Assembly: GCF_047948215.1 (NCBI RefSeq)
Contig: NC_134456.1
Location: 60,155,029 to 60,219,028 of the forward strand
DNA from: Lycorma delicatula
Taxonomy: Eukaryota; Arthropoda; Insecta; Hemiptera; Fulgoridae
Direction of reading: 5' to 3'
DNA length: 64,000 nucleotides
The notes beneath the pieces are model-generated. The model had not been told where the DNA came from and made no database searches. It saw nothing but the letters and a program-made list of their open reading frames with translations. Below are positions 21,431 to 31,288 of this stretch, piece by piece (positions within the stretch are counted from its first letter, which is position 1; each line of letters opens with the position of its first letter). Made by a program: the position numbers and the translations under genes.

Positions 21431-24032
21431 TCATATCTGTAAGATAGTATGGAATGGTTAATAACCAAAAGTACATTTGCTGCAATATTTAATAATTAAT
21501 TTGTGTATTTGCCATATTCAGTTTACAATAGAATATGTTACGTAACAAAGTATACCAAAATCATTAATTTACGATTACAAATAATATTTGTTTTGGTTTA
21601 TTTTCAGACCAAACTAATTAAAATAAAGCAAAAAGGATTAAACCAACAAAACTCCGCAATTGCAAATCCATTTTGTAAAAAAAATAATGCTTTTGTTATT
21701 GTTTCAGTAATACTTTAATTATTACTCTAGCAACTACTTTCATTACAGCAAAAAATCTTTCTCTCTCTTTCATTCGAAACTGAAAAACTAAATCCTTGGT
21801 TGGAACAGCGGCTAAATAAAACCGGATGCAGTGTATCATGTACCACTAATCCGTGAAATAACCAGCAGTATACGACACTCCTTACTTAAAATATTTTATG
21901 TGATAAAATTACGTTAGAATTCCTTAGCACATTATAGGATTTTCTTGCAATACACTACGTTAATCGCTGCCACCAATCACTAAATTTTTAACTTCAAAAA
22001 ATCTATCGGTAGATAACGATATGACTTATAGATTTTAGAACTCTTTTTTGAAAGTTACAGACTCAACTAATAATGTAACTACTAGAATTTATAACTAAGT
22101 ATATTATTTTTAATACAATTAATTTTCTTTATTTCAGTTATGATAATGAGTTACGGTTAAATACAGTCGTTGCGTCTAGTGTATTACTACTTCAAGATGG
22201 AATGAAATCTTAGCTCTACAAAATAGCGATATTCCTGTATTAGGATTTGGAGGGTTCATAAATTGTATTAATTAATCCACTCTTTGAGGATAAATAGTCT
22301 TTGTCCTTTCAGTAAATTTATATAACTCTAAATAAGCATCTTTTGCTAGAATCGGATACGCTTCAGTAAAAACATTCAATAATACTTCCCTTGATCTCAA
22401 ATTGACGTCAGTTATGTATAACAAGATTTTTTAAATATACTTACCGCAATTTCTCGATATAACTTTATCCCGCATTAAAAATATGATACCTTAAGTTTCT
22501 ACTTCATGAACATTTTGAATAAAGTAGAACGTTATTTTCTAATCATGTTTGTCGTTTATTAATGCTGTTATTATTTTTTCAAGGTAAAATCAAGGGAAAC
22601 ATATAATTTTACGGGAGATGTAAATATTTTTTCATTAATAGAATTTCCCCAAAAATGTAAAATAAAAAAAATTAACTTATTCTTTTACTTATTTTTAATA
22701 ACTGGGGAAAATAAAATTTTAAAAAAGATATAGAGAAGTAATATAAATTAAATAAAAAATATTTGAAGAGCACAGGGGCAAAGGAGATTTTATCCATTTT
22801 TTCTGATATTTAATTATTGCATCCTGAGAATCTTAATTATCATTCGAATCGTTCTGTTCATTTATTGTAGCGGAAAATGAGTTCAGTTGCAAGTAAATAG
22901 ATCTACTGTCAAACCTTGTATAGACAAAGAAGGAATCAGTTCACTGAACGTGCAAAGAAGGAATTAAGCCCACGCGTCATTCTCTGTGCTTTGAAAATCA
23001 TACTACTTTCATAAAGATCATTATTATTCAAGATGCAGTTTAGTCTACAGACTCATACAACAACATAGCAGTATTAGACTTATTACTGCACTTTATACAC
23101 GCGCTATTTTTATTATAAATCAATTTCTTGTTAGGCTTCATATTTAGTAAGTAATTTTTATTTTATATTGTCACTAATATTCGGGGCTTCAGCAGTATTT
23201 TAAAAATAAGTTAAAAAATAAGCAATAAATAAATAAGGAAGAAAATATTATTTTACGTTAACAGCTGTAGTGGTGAGCCCGAGAGAAACTAGAATGCTAT
23301 CAGATTAACTGCTATTAGTAGTAAAAGAATAAATTATGAAGTAAGAGTTCAATAACGATTGCCGATGAAAAAGAATCCAATGTTTTGAACCAGTTGAAGC
23401 TAGAAAACAGGTTCTTAAGAGCTTTAATGAGAAAAAAAATAGTGAAAAGTAGAACATGGGGTATATGTGGGTTATTAAGCGAAGACAATCGCCAATGAGA
23501 AAATTTTAAATAAACAAACTTTTAATATAAAGTAAGGTTTAACACTGACAAAATTGCTAAAGAGATTGAAGTTTACGAAAAGGGTTTATCTCTTTCCATG
23601 GAGTAAGCCAGAAAAAATTGAATTCATAAATATCGATTAAATTTTTTTAATAGATCTCCTGAAGATCAACGACGTAAATACAAAAATAGGCCTCACTCAG
23701 TAAATTAAGAACACAATTGCCACAAAAAAAAATTAATATTGCATAATTTAAAGGTCGAATAATTAAAGTATATTTTATATTTTTATAAAATATTATCTTT
23801 ACTTTCCCGTCTAGCGCTACAGCTGAAGAAGGGAAACTATTGTAATCGGTCCAGTTTGGGCATATGCGATTTACATCGATCTTGACGTTTTGATATTTAA
23901 GAAATTCAAAAAAACGATGGGAATTTTCCGGATGTTCGTATGTACTTGTGCGGTTCGCACCCTAAATCACCTTATATCTCCAGAACTACTCGACCCATTT
24001 TGATCAAACTTGGTCAGATTACTTCTGTATAT
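21431..24032 (-). other. Intron sequence; possible old repeats at 23800-24030
   Basis: Mostly AT-rich with no protein match. At 23820-24030 the sequence becomes less AT-rich and includes CTCCAGAACTACTCGACCC and ATTTTGATCAAACTTGG. That phrasing is typical of dispersed insect repeats, and it runs straight into the first SINE. At about 22906 the phrase TACTGTCAAACCTTGTATAG faintly resembles a Tigger-type terminus but is not proven to be one. Confidence 0.4.
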
Positions 24033-24253
24033 AGGAGTGTAAGTGAAGTGTAGAGATGTGCAGTTTCAGGTGGACCATTTCTGAGATGTGAGGTTAATTG
24101 AAAATCCAACCACCAAAGAACACCAATATCCACGATCTAGTATTCAAATCCGTATAAAAGTAACTGCCTTTACTAGGATTTGAACGTTGGAACTCTCGAC
24201 TTTGAAATTAACTAATTTGCAAAGACACGTTCACCACTAGACCAACCCGGTGG
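24033..24253 (-). mobile_element. tRNA-derived SINE, family A, copy 1 (truncated)
   Basis: Minus-strand copy with the tRNA-like head at its right end: GGTTGGTCTAGTGGTGAACG as A-box region and CGTTCAAATCC as B-box region. The body lacks the family's last roughly 70 bases and its tail. The neighbouring copy 2 inserted directly at its head end. Confidence 0.85.
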
Positions 24254-24271
24254 GTTAGTACTACACATACT

Positions 24272-24549
24272 TTTCTTTCTTTTTCCTGTTTAGCCTCCGG
24301 TAATTACCATCCAGATAATACTTCAGAGGATGAATGAGGATGATATGTATGAGTGTAGTCTTGTACAGTCTCAGTTCAACTATTCCTGAGATGTGTGGTT
24401 AATTGAAACCCAACCACCAAAGAACACTAATATCCACGATCTAGTATTCAAATTCGGGTAAAAATAACTGATTTTACTAGGACTTGAACGCTGAATTTCC
24501 TAATCAGCTGATTTGGAAAGACGCATTCACCACTAGATCAATCCGGTAG
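24272..24549 (-). mobile_element. tRNA-derived SINE, family A, copy 2, with TSD
   Basis: Full-length minus-strand copy from the GAAA-type tail (left) to the tRNA head (right). It is flanked by an 18-base target-site duplication, GTTARTACTACACATACT, at 24254-24271 and 24550-24567 with one mismatch. The A-box and B-box regions are slightly mutated. The TSD begins in the head-end flank of copy 1, so copy 2 is the younger of the two. Confidence 0.92.
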
Positions 24550-24783
24550 GTTAATACTACACATACTGTATACAATATATTATACTACGCTATGTAACAA
24601 ATTATCCTGCATAAACAAAAATAAAAATTAGTCATGTCAGATTTGTAACTGATAAATTCGCATTTAACACAACATAAATGTTTACATCTTCAGTAACTCG
24701 CCGCCAATCATAACAGGCGACGACAGACAGACCGTATAAAAACCTTGTACAGGCGACGGCACACAGTCATCGTTGTTTTAACT

Positions 24784-25074
24784 CACCGGGTTGGTCTAGT
24801 GGTGAACGCGTCTTACCAAATCTGCTGATTTGGAAGTCGACAGTTCCAGCGTTTAAGTCCTAGTAAAGTCAGTTATTTTTACACGGATTTGAATACTAGA
24901 TCGTGGATACTGGTGTTCTTTGGTGGTTGGGTTTCAATTAACCACACATCTCAGGAATGGTCGAACTGAGACTGTACAAGACTGCACTTCATTTAGACTC
25001 GTACATATCATCCTCAATCATCCTCTGAAGTATTAACTGAATGGTAATTACCGGAGGCTAAACAGGAAAAAGAA
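24784..25074 (+). mobile_element. tRNA-derived SINE, family A, copy 3, with TSD
   Basis: Plus-strand, full length, about 290 bases. The order is tRNA-like head (CACCGGGTTGGTCTAGTGGT, then GTTTAAGTCC near base 70), a body of about 200 bases, and the end CGGAGGCTAAACAGGAAAAA. The 19-base TSD AGTCATCGTTGTTTTRACT lies at 24765-24783 and 25075-25093 with one mismatch. It is the clearest reference copy for defining the family's ends. Confidence 0.95.
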
Positions 25075-25093
25075 AGTCATCGTTGTTTTGACT

Positions 25094-25429
25094 ACTTACA
25101 GTAAACTAGCTTTTATGTTTACTGCCCTGTAAATCACAACTAACACACTCTCATCATTCCTTACCTCGATCACAATTTTTATTTAAATTAATTATGTAAC
25201 GCCACTATACGTAATTTATCCATGTGTCGTTTTTGTTAATTACAATAAGTCATCTTTTCCTGTGCGTGTGTGTGTGTATGCATTTTTATTCTGGTTTTAT
25301 TTTTACGGATCAATATTCGTTCAGTTCAGGTAAGTACAACTCAAGTACAGTCAGTACTTAAAGTACAGAACTGTACAGTGCGATTGTTAGTTTAGGGTTT
25401 ATCCTCGTACTGTGTATTAGTGACAAGTA
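25094..25429 (+). other. Probable 5' flank of the Tigger relic
   Basis: No open frame. A (GT)n run lies at about 25264-25277. Repeated GTACAG/CTGTAC phrases at 25340-25380 resemble phrases at 27420-27500 in inverted orientation and may be subterminal repeats of the Tigger element. A left terminal inverted repeat could not be placed. Confidence 0.4.
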
Positions 25430-27148
25430 TGGCATCGAAAAAAAGAGTTGTGCTGGACTTAAATACAAAAATAAAAGTAATCAAAGCCAGCGAATAAGAC
25501 AAACTGTCCGTTAAAACATAGTCGAAAACTTTGGCGTAGGTAAGACTCAAATCTATGAAATTTTTAAAAAGTAAAAGCGAGTTAAAAACTGAATGGTTAA
25601 ATGGACTTATTCAAATAAAAGGCTTATGCGAAAAATTGGCAAGGAAGAAATTAAAAAAAGGTTTTTGGGAGTGGTTTCTGAATGCGAGGGCAAAAATGTT
25701 ATTGATTTCAGGAATAATTGGACAGCATCAAGCAAAGGAAATTGCAGAAAAATTAGGTTGCGCTAATTTCAGCGCTTCAAATGGTTGGCTGGAAAGTTTT
25801 AAAAAGCGGCATGATATTGTGTTTAAAGAAGTATGTGGGCGAGGCTGAAGATGTGTGTGACGAGACAGTAACTGACTGGAAAACAAAACTTGCTACTTTG
25901 ACTAAAAATTACAAATCTAGAGATATTGCAAACGGGGACAAAACTCACTACCGAGTAAGATTATTTGCTTGAAAGGAGAATGTTGTACAGGAGGGAAGCA
26001 CTCCAAGGAAAGGTTAAAGTTTTTGTTTGCGGTTTTATGACGGGAGAACTGGAAAAATCGCTGGTTTTTGGAATGGCCGGTAAGCCGAGGTGTTTTAAAA
26101 TTATTAATAAAGACAATCTTCCTGTAGTATGGAGATCCAACAAAATATCATGCGTATTATGGAGGACTGGTTGCAAGGGTTTAACACAAGAATGAAGCAG
26201 GAAAATAGACACCTTCTCGCTTTAGATAACGCCGCATGTCGTCTGGATATTGCCTTAACCTATGTTAAATTAGCTTGGTTGTCACCAAATACGACAAGCG
26301 TTACCCAGCCTATTGACCTGGGTGTAATTAAATATCTCAAATCACATACCGTAGATTTTTAATGAAATCTCTGTTAGCAACTACTGAAACGGCAGGTCAA
26401 ATACTCAACTGACTATATCAGTGCTCGACGCTATAACTTGGCTGTCAGAAGCATTTAAATGTGTACCGGCAGAGAGAGTTCAACACTGCTTCCAAAAACC
26501 TTTCTTTCTTTTTTCTGTTTAGCTTCCGGTAATTACCTTTCAGATAATGCTTCAGAGGATAAATGAGGATGATATGTACGAGTGTAAATGAAATGGAGTC
26601 TTGTACAGTCTCAGTTCGACCATTCCTGACATGTGTGGTTAATTGAAACCCAACCATCGAAAAACACCGGTATCCACGATCTAGTATTCAAATCCGTGTA
26701 AAAATAAATGACTTTACTAGGACTTGAACGCTGCAACTCTCGACTTCCAAATCAGCTGATTTGGTAAGACGGGTTCACCACTAGACCAACCCGGTGGGTT
26801 TGCTTTCAAAAACCAAACTCTCAATTGTACACGGCTACAGAAACGGAACTTACGACGATATTTGATCACTTGCAGGAAGTCCTGTAAAGGGCGTCTTATG
26901 AAAATATAATTGCTGAAGATTTTGTTAACATGGACAACTTATTAGAGACCGACGCTAAAATAGAAAATATAGATGAATTTATTGACCACCATCGAGAAAA
27001 AACTGACGAAGACAAAGGCGATTCCGATGACGAGAACCGTAACAGTAACGCTACAACAGTAACGAAATACAAAAACTTGATCATACAATGCAGCGTTATC
27101 CAACCTATTAGACCTTTAGGAATTTTAATTTTCACTTACAGCAAATGA
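25430..27148 (+). pseudogene. Tigger/pogo (CENP-B/Jerky-type) transposase relic
   Basis: Plus-strand coding relic starting at the ATG at 25430 (MASKKRVVLDLNTKIKVIKA). This is the CENP-B-type N-terminal helix-turn-helix. Next come GLCEKLARKKLKKGFWEWF-like text and AKEIAEKLGCANFSASNGWL followed by ESFKKRHDI, the second DNA-binding motif. DDE-domain pieces include VFVCGFMTGELEKS, GKPRCFKIINKDNLPVVWRS and ALDNAACRLD. SPNTTSVTQPIDLGVIKYLK is the diagnostic LPPNTTSxxQPMDxGVI block. The acidic C-terminus reads IDEFIDHHREKTDEDKGDSD. Stops and frameshifts occur throughout, the expected ADET motif is eroded to NGDKT, and a SINE splits the C-terminal part at 26501-26800. In function this was a DNA-cutting transposase; here it is dead. 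Confidence 0.88.
26501..26800 (-). mobile_element. tRNA-derived SINE, family A, copy 4, inside Tigger
   Basis: Full-length minus-strand copy flanked by the 14-base TSD TGCTTYCAAAAACC at 26487-26500 and 26801-26814 with one mismatch. Removing it rejoins the Tigger C-terminal coding text, so the SINE inserted after the Tigger was already present. Confidence 0.94.
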
Positions 27149-27654
27149 TTTAGTTGTTTAACGTAATTTTTAAAGCCAGAATGTTGGCAGAAAACAGATT
27201 AGCTGAAAGTAAAAGTTTAGCACAAAATAATAACCAATTTTTTTTCTTATAAAAAACTAAATTACATAATGAATAGTAATAAAGTACATTTAAGTTAATT
27301 TAAATTATATTTACTTATTAAAGTGCATTAGTTTAAGTTACTGAAATTCGTTATTCTTCAATATTATTAGTTCCTAAATTAAGATTTTTTAAATTGAAAA
27401 ACTAAAATTGTTCTAAAATTCAGTTACTGTTCTGTACGTGCTAACGTAAGACAGACATTTTGTGCTAACGAATTCGCTAACAAACTACTGTACAATCCAC
27501 TTCAGAAAATGAAATGGGATTCTGGTAAGTACACTACTTTATTTTTTCTTTTTAATTATATAGTCCGCTAGTTCATCCCTGTATTCATCGGAAATCTGTT
27601 CACAACGGAAAATATTTTCTGTCCCGCGAAATTCCATTAACTGAGGTTTTACTG
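27149..27654 (+). mobile_element. Tigger 3' non-coding region and right terminus
   Basis: Non-coding sequence from the end of the transposase to the right terminus. On the minus strand the element begins CAGTAAAACCTCAGTTAATG at 27654, a typical Tigger/pogo terminus (CAGT.AAACCTC), followed by TA at 27655-27656. The matching left terminus was not found, perhaps because of mutation or SINE insertions. Confidence 0.7.
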
Positions 27655-27656
27655 TA

Positions 27657-28252
27657 GCAATTGATCGTTACAGTAATCAAATTTAAATGTCACACGTTAA
27701 AGTAAAATACTTCTTGTCAATAAAGTAATTTCGATTGTTATGATAATATAAAATAAAAGCAGTTTGGCCAACCTGATATCATTAATTACTGTCAGTAATT
27801 TGTTTAAACAATTTTAACTTTCGAATTTAGTTTATTCGTTCATCAATTTGTTATTATTTAAATAAATGTAAAATATTTCTAAAATATTAGTTTTGTAAAA
27901 AAATGTTAGTATATTCTAATATATCGAAGAAATCGTTTGGATTATAATTATGTTTATATTCCAATATCTGTTTAGCAAAATTGGAACGGTCTTTATTTAT
28001 GCAGTTAATATGTTCTTTGATCCAAACTGACTAATCGATCATTTTCAGTTAGTCAACTGATGAACGAACAAACTAAATTCGAGAACGACATATTATTTAA
28101 ACAAATTGCTAACAATAATAATTAATGATTATCGGGTTGGCCACACTGCTTTTATTTTATATTATCATAGCAATTGAGCTTACTTTATTGACCAATAGTA
28201 TCTTACTTTAACGTATGACTCATTTTAATCTTATTACCATGACAATCAGTTG
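27657..28252. mobile_element. Foldback/MITE-like large inverted repeat
   Basis: Arms at about 27657-27850 and 28054-28252 are reverse complements over some 195 bases, with a central loop of about 200 bases. The longest uninterrupted match seen is about 25 bases, centred at 27739-27763 and 28145-28169. Other paired blocks are ACGTTAAAGTA with its complement, CGAATTTAGTTT with its complement, and CGTTCATCA with its complement. No open frame is present. It starts immediately after the TA at the Tigger's right end. It is probably a non-autonomous DNA transposon of foldback type; the family is unknown. Confidence 0.85.
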
Positions 28253-29048
28253 TACATAAATAAAATTTTACTTAATTTACAAATTTTATTTCAATTATTC
28301 TATTTCTACTATTCTAAATGAATTTTTACACATTTTTACACTAAATGAATTATTATCCTGATAATGGATAATAATCTGAAAGCATTCGATTAATTTAAAA
28401 TATTGTATGTTGATAGCTGAACTTTATTAATTATTTTAATTAAACATTTGTCAATGCTATAAAAAATATGATATTTTAATTCTCTTTTCATTTCATAACT
28501 AACATGTTATTTTATTTATTATTATCTGTCAGGGGGAAAAAGTGTTAAGTCCGCAATTTAACTTTCTTTTTGAGTGCAAATTTTGGATCAAAGTAACGAA
28601 AATGGTTTTGTTTTTTGTGTTTGATTTACCTTTCTGTTGAAATCTATATTTCTGGAAAAAAATATTTATTAACATGTTCCCAACAAGTTAATTTTAATAA
28701 ATTATTTTTTTAATAGTTATTTTATAAAAAAAAGGTTTTCTTTATAACTGGCAAAATGTGATTAAATTCCCTTATTCCTCTGTATATGTTAAAAAAACTT
28801 TTTATTTAGGTAATCCATAAAACACGATGAAAAGTAAAACTTAATATTTCGGCTACAAGTATTTTTTTTTCTTAAATAAGTTAAAAAATAAACAATAAAT
28901 AAATTTAAAAAAATATATAAGCAGTGGTAATTTTTTCTTTACAGGAAAAAATTATAATTTTAAGTAGAATTTTAACGATAAAAAATAGAAAATAATTTCA
29001 TTTGAAAGAATAAATAAATAAAATAAATAAAAATAATATCACTAGATT
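28253..29048 (-). other. Intron sequence, AT-rich
   Basis: No element or coding signature seen. Confidence 0.55.
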
Positions 29049-29062
29049 TGGCGATAGTAACT

Positions 29063-29349
29063 CTTTCTTCCAGTTTAGCCTCCAGGAATCACCGTAATGT
29101 ATTTCAGAGGATGAATGAGAATGATATGTATGAGCGTAAATGAAGTGTAGTCTTGTACAGTCTCAGGTCGACCGTTCCTCAGATGTGTGTTAATTGAAAC
29201 CCAACCACTAAAGAACACCGGTATCCATGATCTAGTATTCAAATCCGTATAAAAGTAACTGCCTTTACTAGGATCTGAACGTTGGAACTCTCGACTTCGA
29301 AATCAGCTGATTTGTGAAAATTCATTCAACACTAGACCAACTTGGTGGG
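29063..29349 (-). mobile_element. tRNA-derived SINE, family A, copy 5, with TSD
   Basis: Minus-strand copy with the 14-base TSD TGGCGATAGTAACT, identical on both sides (29049-29062 and 29350-29363). The tRNA head is at the right. Its body has accumulated several differences from copy 3 although the TSDs are still identical. Confidence 0.93.
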
Positions 29350-29409
29350 TGGCGATAGTAACTACAAACTGTCATTCAGCAGCCGCATGTTGAGCACTTT
29401 TTTTTTTAA

Positions 29410-29440
29410 TAAAGAGCAAAACAACTTGTTTTGCTCTTTA
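29410..29440. repeat. 31-bp near-perfect palindrome
   Basis: Arms of 15 bases (TAAAGAGCAAAACAA and its exact complement) around a single central C. See the findings for the pairing with the larger palindrome 300 bases away. Confidence 0.9.
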
Positions 29441-29747
29441 GACTAGCTATCGTTTGGTTTGTTTTTTTTATTGACTATTTATTTGTTTATTAGTTTTTAT
29501 TTGTTAATATTTTGTTTTTATGGACTATGAAGAGTTGGCAGTAGTATTTTTTCTAATGAACTTTAAGATTACTGCTTACTGATAAATATTATCGTGAATT
29601 GACTTATTATGGAAGTTCCTTAAGAAGCACTCATCATCTGCTTCTTATCAAAATATTTACTTATGGTTCCATTTAAGGAGCCCATTGTAAATATACTGGT
29701 TGTGGAACACAAGAAAAAAAATTTGTAAGAATTTTGAATTTTGAAAG
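29441..29747. other. AT-rich spacer between two palindromes
   Basis: No coding or element signature is visible between 29441 and 29747. Confidence 0.5.
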
Positions 29748-29809
29748 ACCTCCATTTTTGCCTCCCTCTGAAAAATCTAGATTTTTCAGAGGGAGGCAAA
29801 AATGGAGGT
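29748..29809. repeat. 62-bp perfect palindrome
   Basis: Position by position, 29748-29778 is the exact reverse complement of 29779-29809, centred on CTAG with no spacer. The arm contains ACCTCCATTTTTGCCTCCCT. The flanks beyond it do not pair. The minus-strand frame 29620-29886 runs through it only because it is palindromic. Confidence 0.95.
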
Positions 29810-30288
29810 GGAAAACCAGCATGAAAAACTTTTAAAGGGAATGAATGGGAAAAAAATAATATTTTTAAAAATAAAGCAATAACCATACTTGTAATACCAT
29901 TTAACTTTGCTTATCAGTAATTAAGAATTTTTATGATTTCTGAAACGATATCATTTTTTGATATCACACTTAGTAATTGCAATATCGGTCCAAAAATACA
30001 TTACCAGTATTCGGTGATTTTTTAAATGTTGTACCACAATATCATCGTTAATACCGATATTAGGAATTTTTCAAAAAAGGTACAAAAATAGTTGTTTCTT
30101 TGCCATATTTATTAGTTTCATACAAAAATTGTATAAACTATAAAAATATGAAAAATTATGTTATGTACAAATATAAAATAAAGGAACAAAACATATAGTA
30201 TTACCATTAAGAAGAGTGTAAATATCACATAAAAATATTGTTGTGTAATCTATTATATAATATTTATTAATAAAAAAAAAAAAAACAA

Positions 30289-30440
30289 TTAATTCATTAA
30301 CTGCACATTCTCGAAATGTGATGGTAAAAAACATAATACATCTATTGAGCTGTCAAGAATGGAATGTATATTTGTACAAAAATTACCTGCAGTTGAAAAT
30401 GGTATTTCTGCATCCACGCTGGAACTGTTAATAATGAGCG
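30289..30440 (-). pseudogene. hAT transposase C-terminal dimerisation domain
   Basis: The minus-strand frame reads SVDAEIPFSTAGNFCTNIHS, then ILDSSIDVLCFLPSHFENVQ, ending LMN and a stop at 30289-30291. The hAT C-terminal signature is P(A)xSxxxERxFSxAG....(R)xxLxxxxxxxLxFLxxN. Here the ERxFS core is EIPFS. The preceding VPA is in a neighbouring frame, which indicates a frameshift. This dimerisation region is the best-preserved part of hAT proteins. The rest of the transposase is not readable. Confidence 0.68.
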
Positions 30441-30532
30441 ATATACTTCTCCTAAAAATTTTCCTCAGAGTCCTTCATCTAACAGCTCGGTCTCCCATCT
30501 TTGGGTTTGGATAAATTATTTTCTGTATTATT

Positions 30533-30973
30533 ACAGTATTAATATCTGTATTAAATCTGTATGTATACATACAATGTACCAGATGGAGCAACCACCCCCT
30601 CCGAGACTGAAATCGAGAAAGGGATTTTTGAACTCTACATCTATCGAGCCCCCTCCATGTTTCGCAAAAACGGCTCCAATACCTCTAGGATATGACCTGG
30701 ACTGGCAAACGTGGGTGACTTTAAACCGGCTTCGAACTGGGGTTGCACCAACCAGAGTTAACCGCGCTAGATGGCGTCAAATAGAGCCTAACGACCTGAA
30801 CTGCGAGTGCGGTGAGATTCAGGACTCTGAACATCTCCTAAAATGCACCCTCTGCCCAACCAAATGCACACTAGAAGATCTGTGGCAAGGAAATGCTTCT
30901 GGTGTTTCGGTGGCACAATACTGGTCTGGTTTTAATATCTTATCGCTCGGACACGAAAAAGTAAAAAAGTAAG
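30533..30973 (+). mobile_element. 5'-truncated jockey-type LINE tail with TSD
   Basis: Flanked by the 11-base direct repeat TCTGTATTATT at 30522-30532 and 30974-30984, exactly framing the coding tail and its short A-rich 3' end. This is the pattern of target-primed reverse transcription with 5' truncation. The insertion lies inside the hAT relic. Confidence 0.78.
30574..30972 (+). CDS. Jockey-type LINE ORF2 C-terminus, uninterrupted fragment
   Basis: A 132-residue open frame containing DWQTWVTLNRLRTGVAPTRV and the zinc-knuckle-like LNCECGEIQDSEHLLKCTLC (C-x-C-x7-H-x3-C-x2-C). It continues with CTLEDLWQGNASGVSVAQYW. This is the conserved end of jockey-clade ORF2 proteins (WxTLNRLRxGVG..., CxCGxxQTxEHLLxCxxC, VAxYW). 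Endonuclease and RT are absent because of 5' truncation, so the ATG is fortuitous and no functional product is expected. The frame has no stop or frameshift, unlike most relics in the window, which suggests a fairly recent insertion. Confidence 0.82.
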   Translation: MYQMEQPPPPRLKSRKGFLNSTSIEPPPCFAKTAPIPLGYDLDWQTWVTLNRLRTGVAPTRVNRARWRQIEPNDLNCECGEIQDSEHLLKCTLCPTKCTLEDLWQGNASGVSVAQYWSGFNILSLGHEKVKK

Positions 30974-31103
30974 TCTGTATTATTGTTTGAGGCAATTTTT
31001 TTATTTATAGCTAACTGTAATTTCTTTTCGAGAGACAATTCTTTTCCGCTATTAACATAAATATCATCTCCAACGAATTACTCTGGGTAGATACAAACCT
31101 ATG

Positions 31104-31288
31104 CCGGCCTCCGTGGCGCGAGTGGTAGAGTCTCGACATTTCACCCGGAGGTCCTGGGTTCGAATCCCGGTAAGGCATGGCATTTTTCACACACACACTA
31201 CAAAACACTCACCTCATCCTCTGCGGAAAGAATTCATTGACTGCGGACCCGGAGGTTAAACAAATAAAAAAAAAAATAAAAAAAAAGG
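31104..31288 (+). mobile_element. tRNA-derived SINE, family B, copy 1, with TSD
   Basis: The tRNA-like head GCCGGCCTCCGTGGCGCGAG and B-box GGGTTCGAATCCCGG are followed by GGCATGGCATTTTTCACAC, a body, then CCCGGAGGTTAAACAAATAA and a poly-A tail. The 12-base TSD TACAAACCTATG lies at 31092-31103 and 31289-31300. The acceptor stem pairs poorly, and three more diverged heads of this kind occur in the window, so this is a SINE and not a working tRNA gene. It is inserted in the hAT relic. Confidence 0.9.

Noticed and set aside
22906..22930. Left terminus of the Tigger element
   Set aside because: TACTGTCAAACCTTGTATAG differs from CAGTAAAACCTCAGTTAATG after the first bases and lies about 2.5 kb before the coding start. 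Not convincing.
31104..31180. A tRNA gene (good B box GGTTCGAATCC)
   Set aside because: The acceptor stem pairs over only about four of seven positions. The sequence continues into a SINE body with poly-A and TSD, and diverged sister copies exist at 43825, 58409 and 60268.
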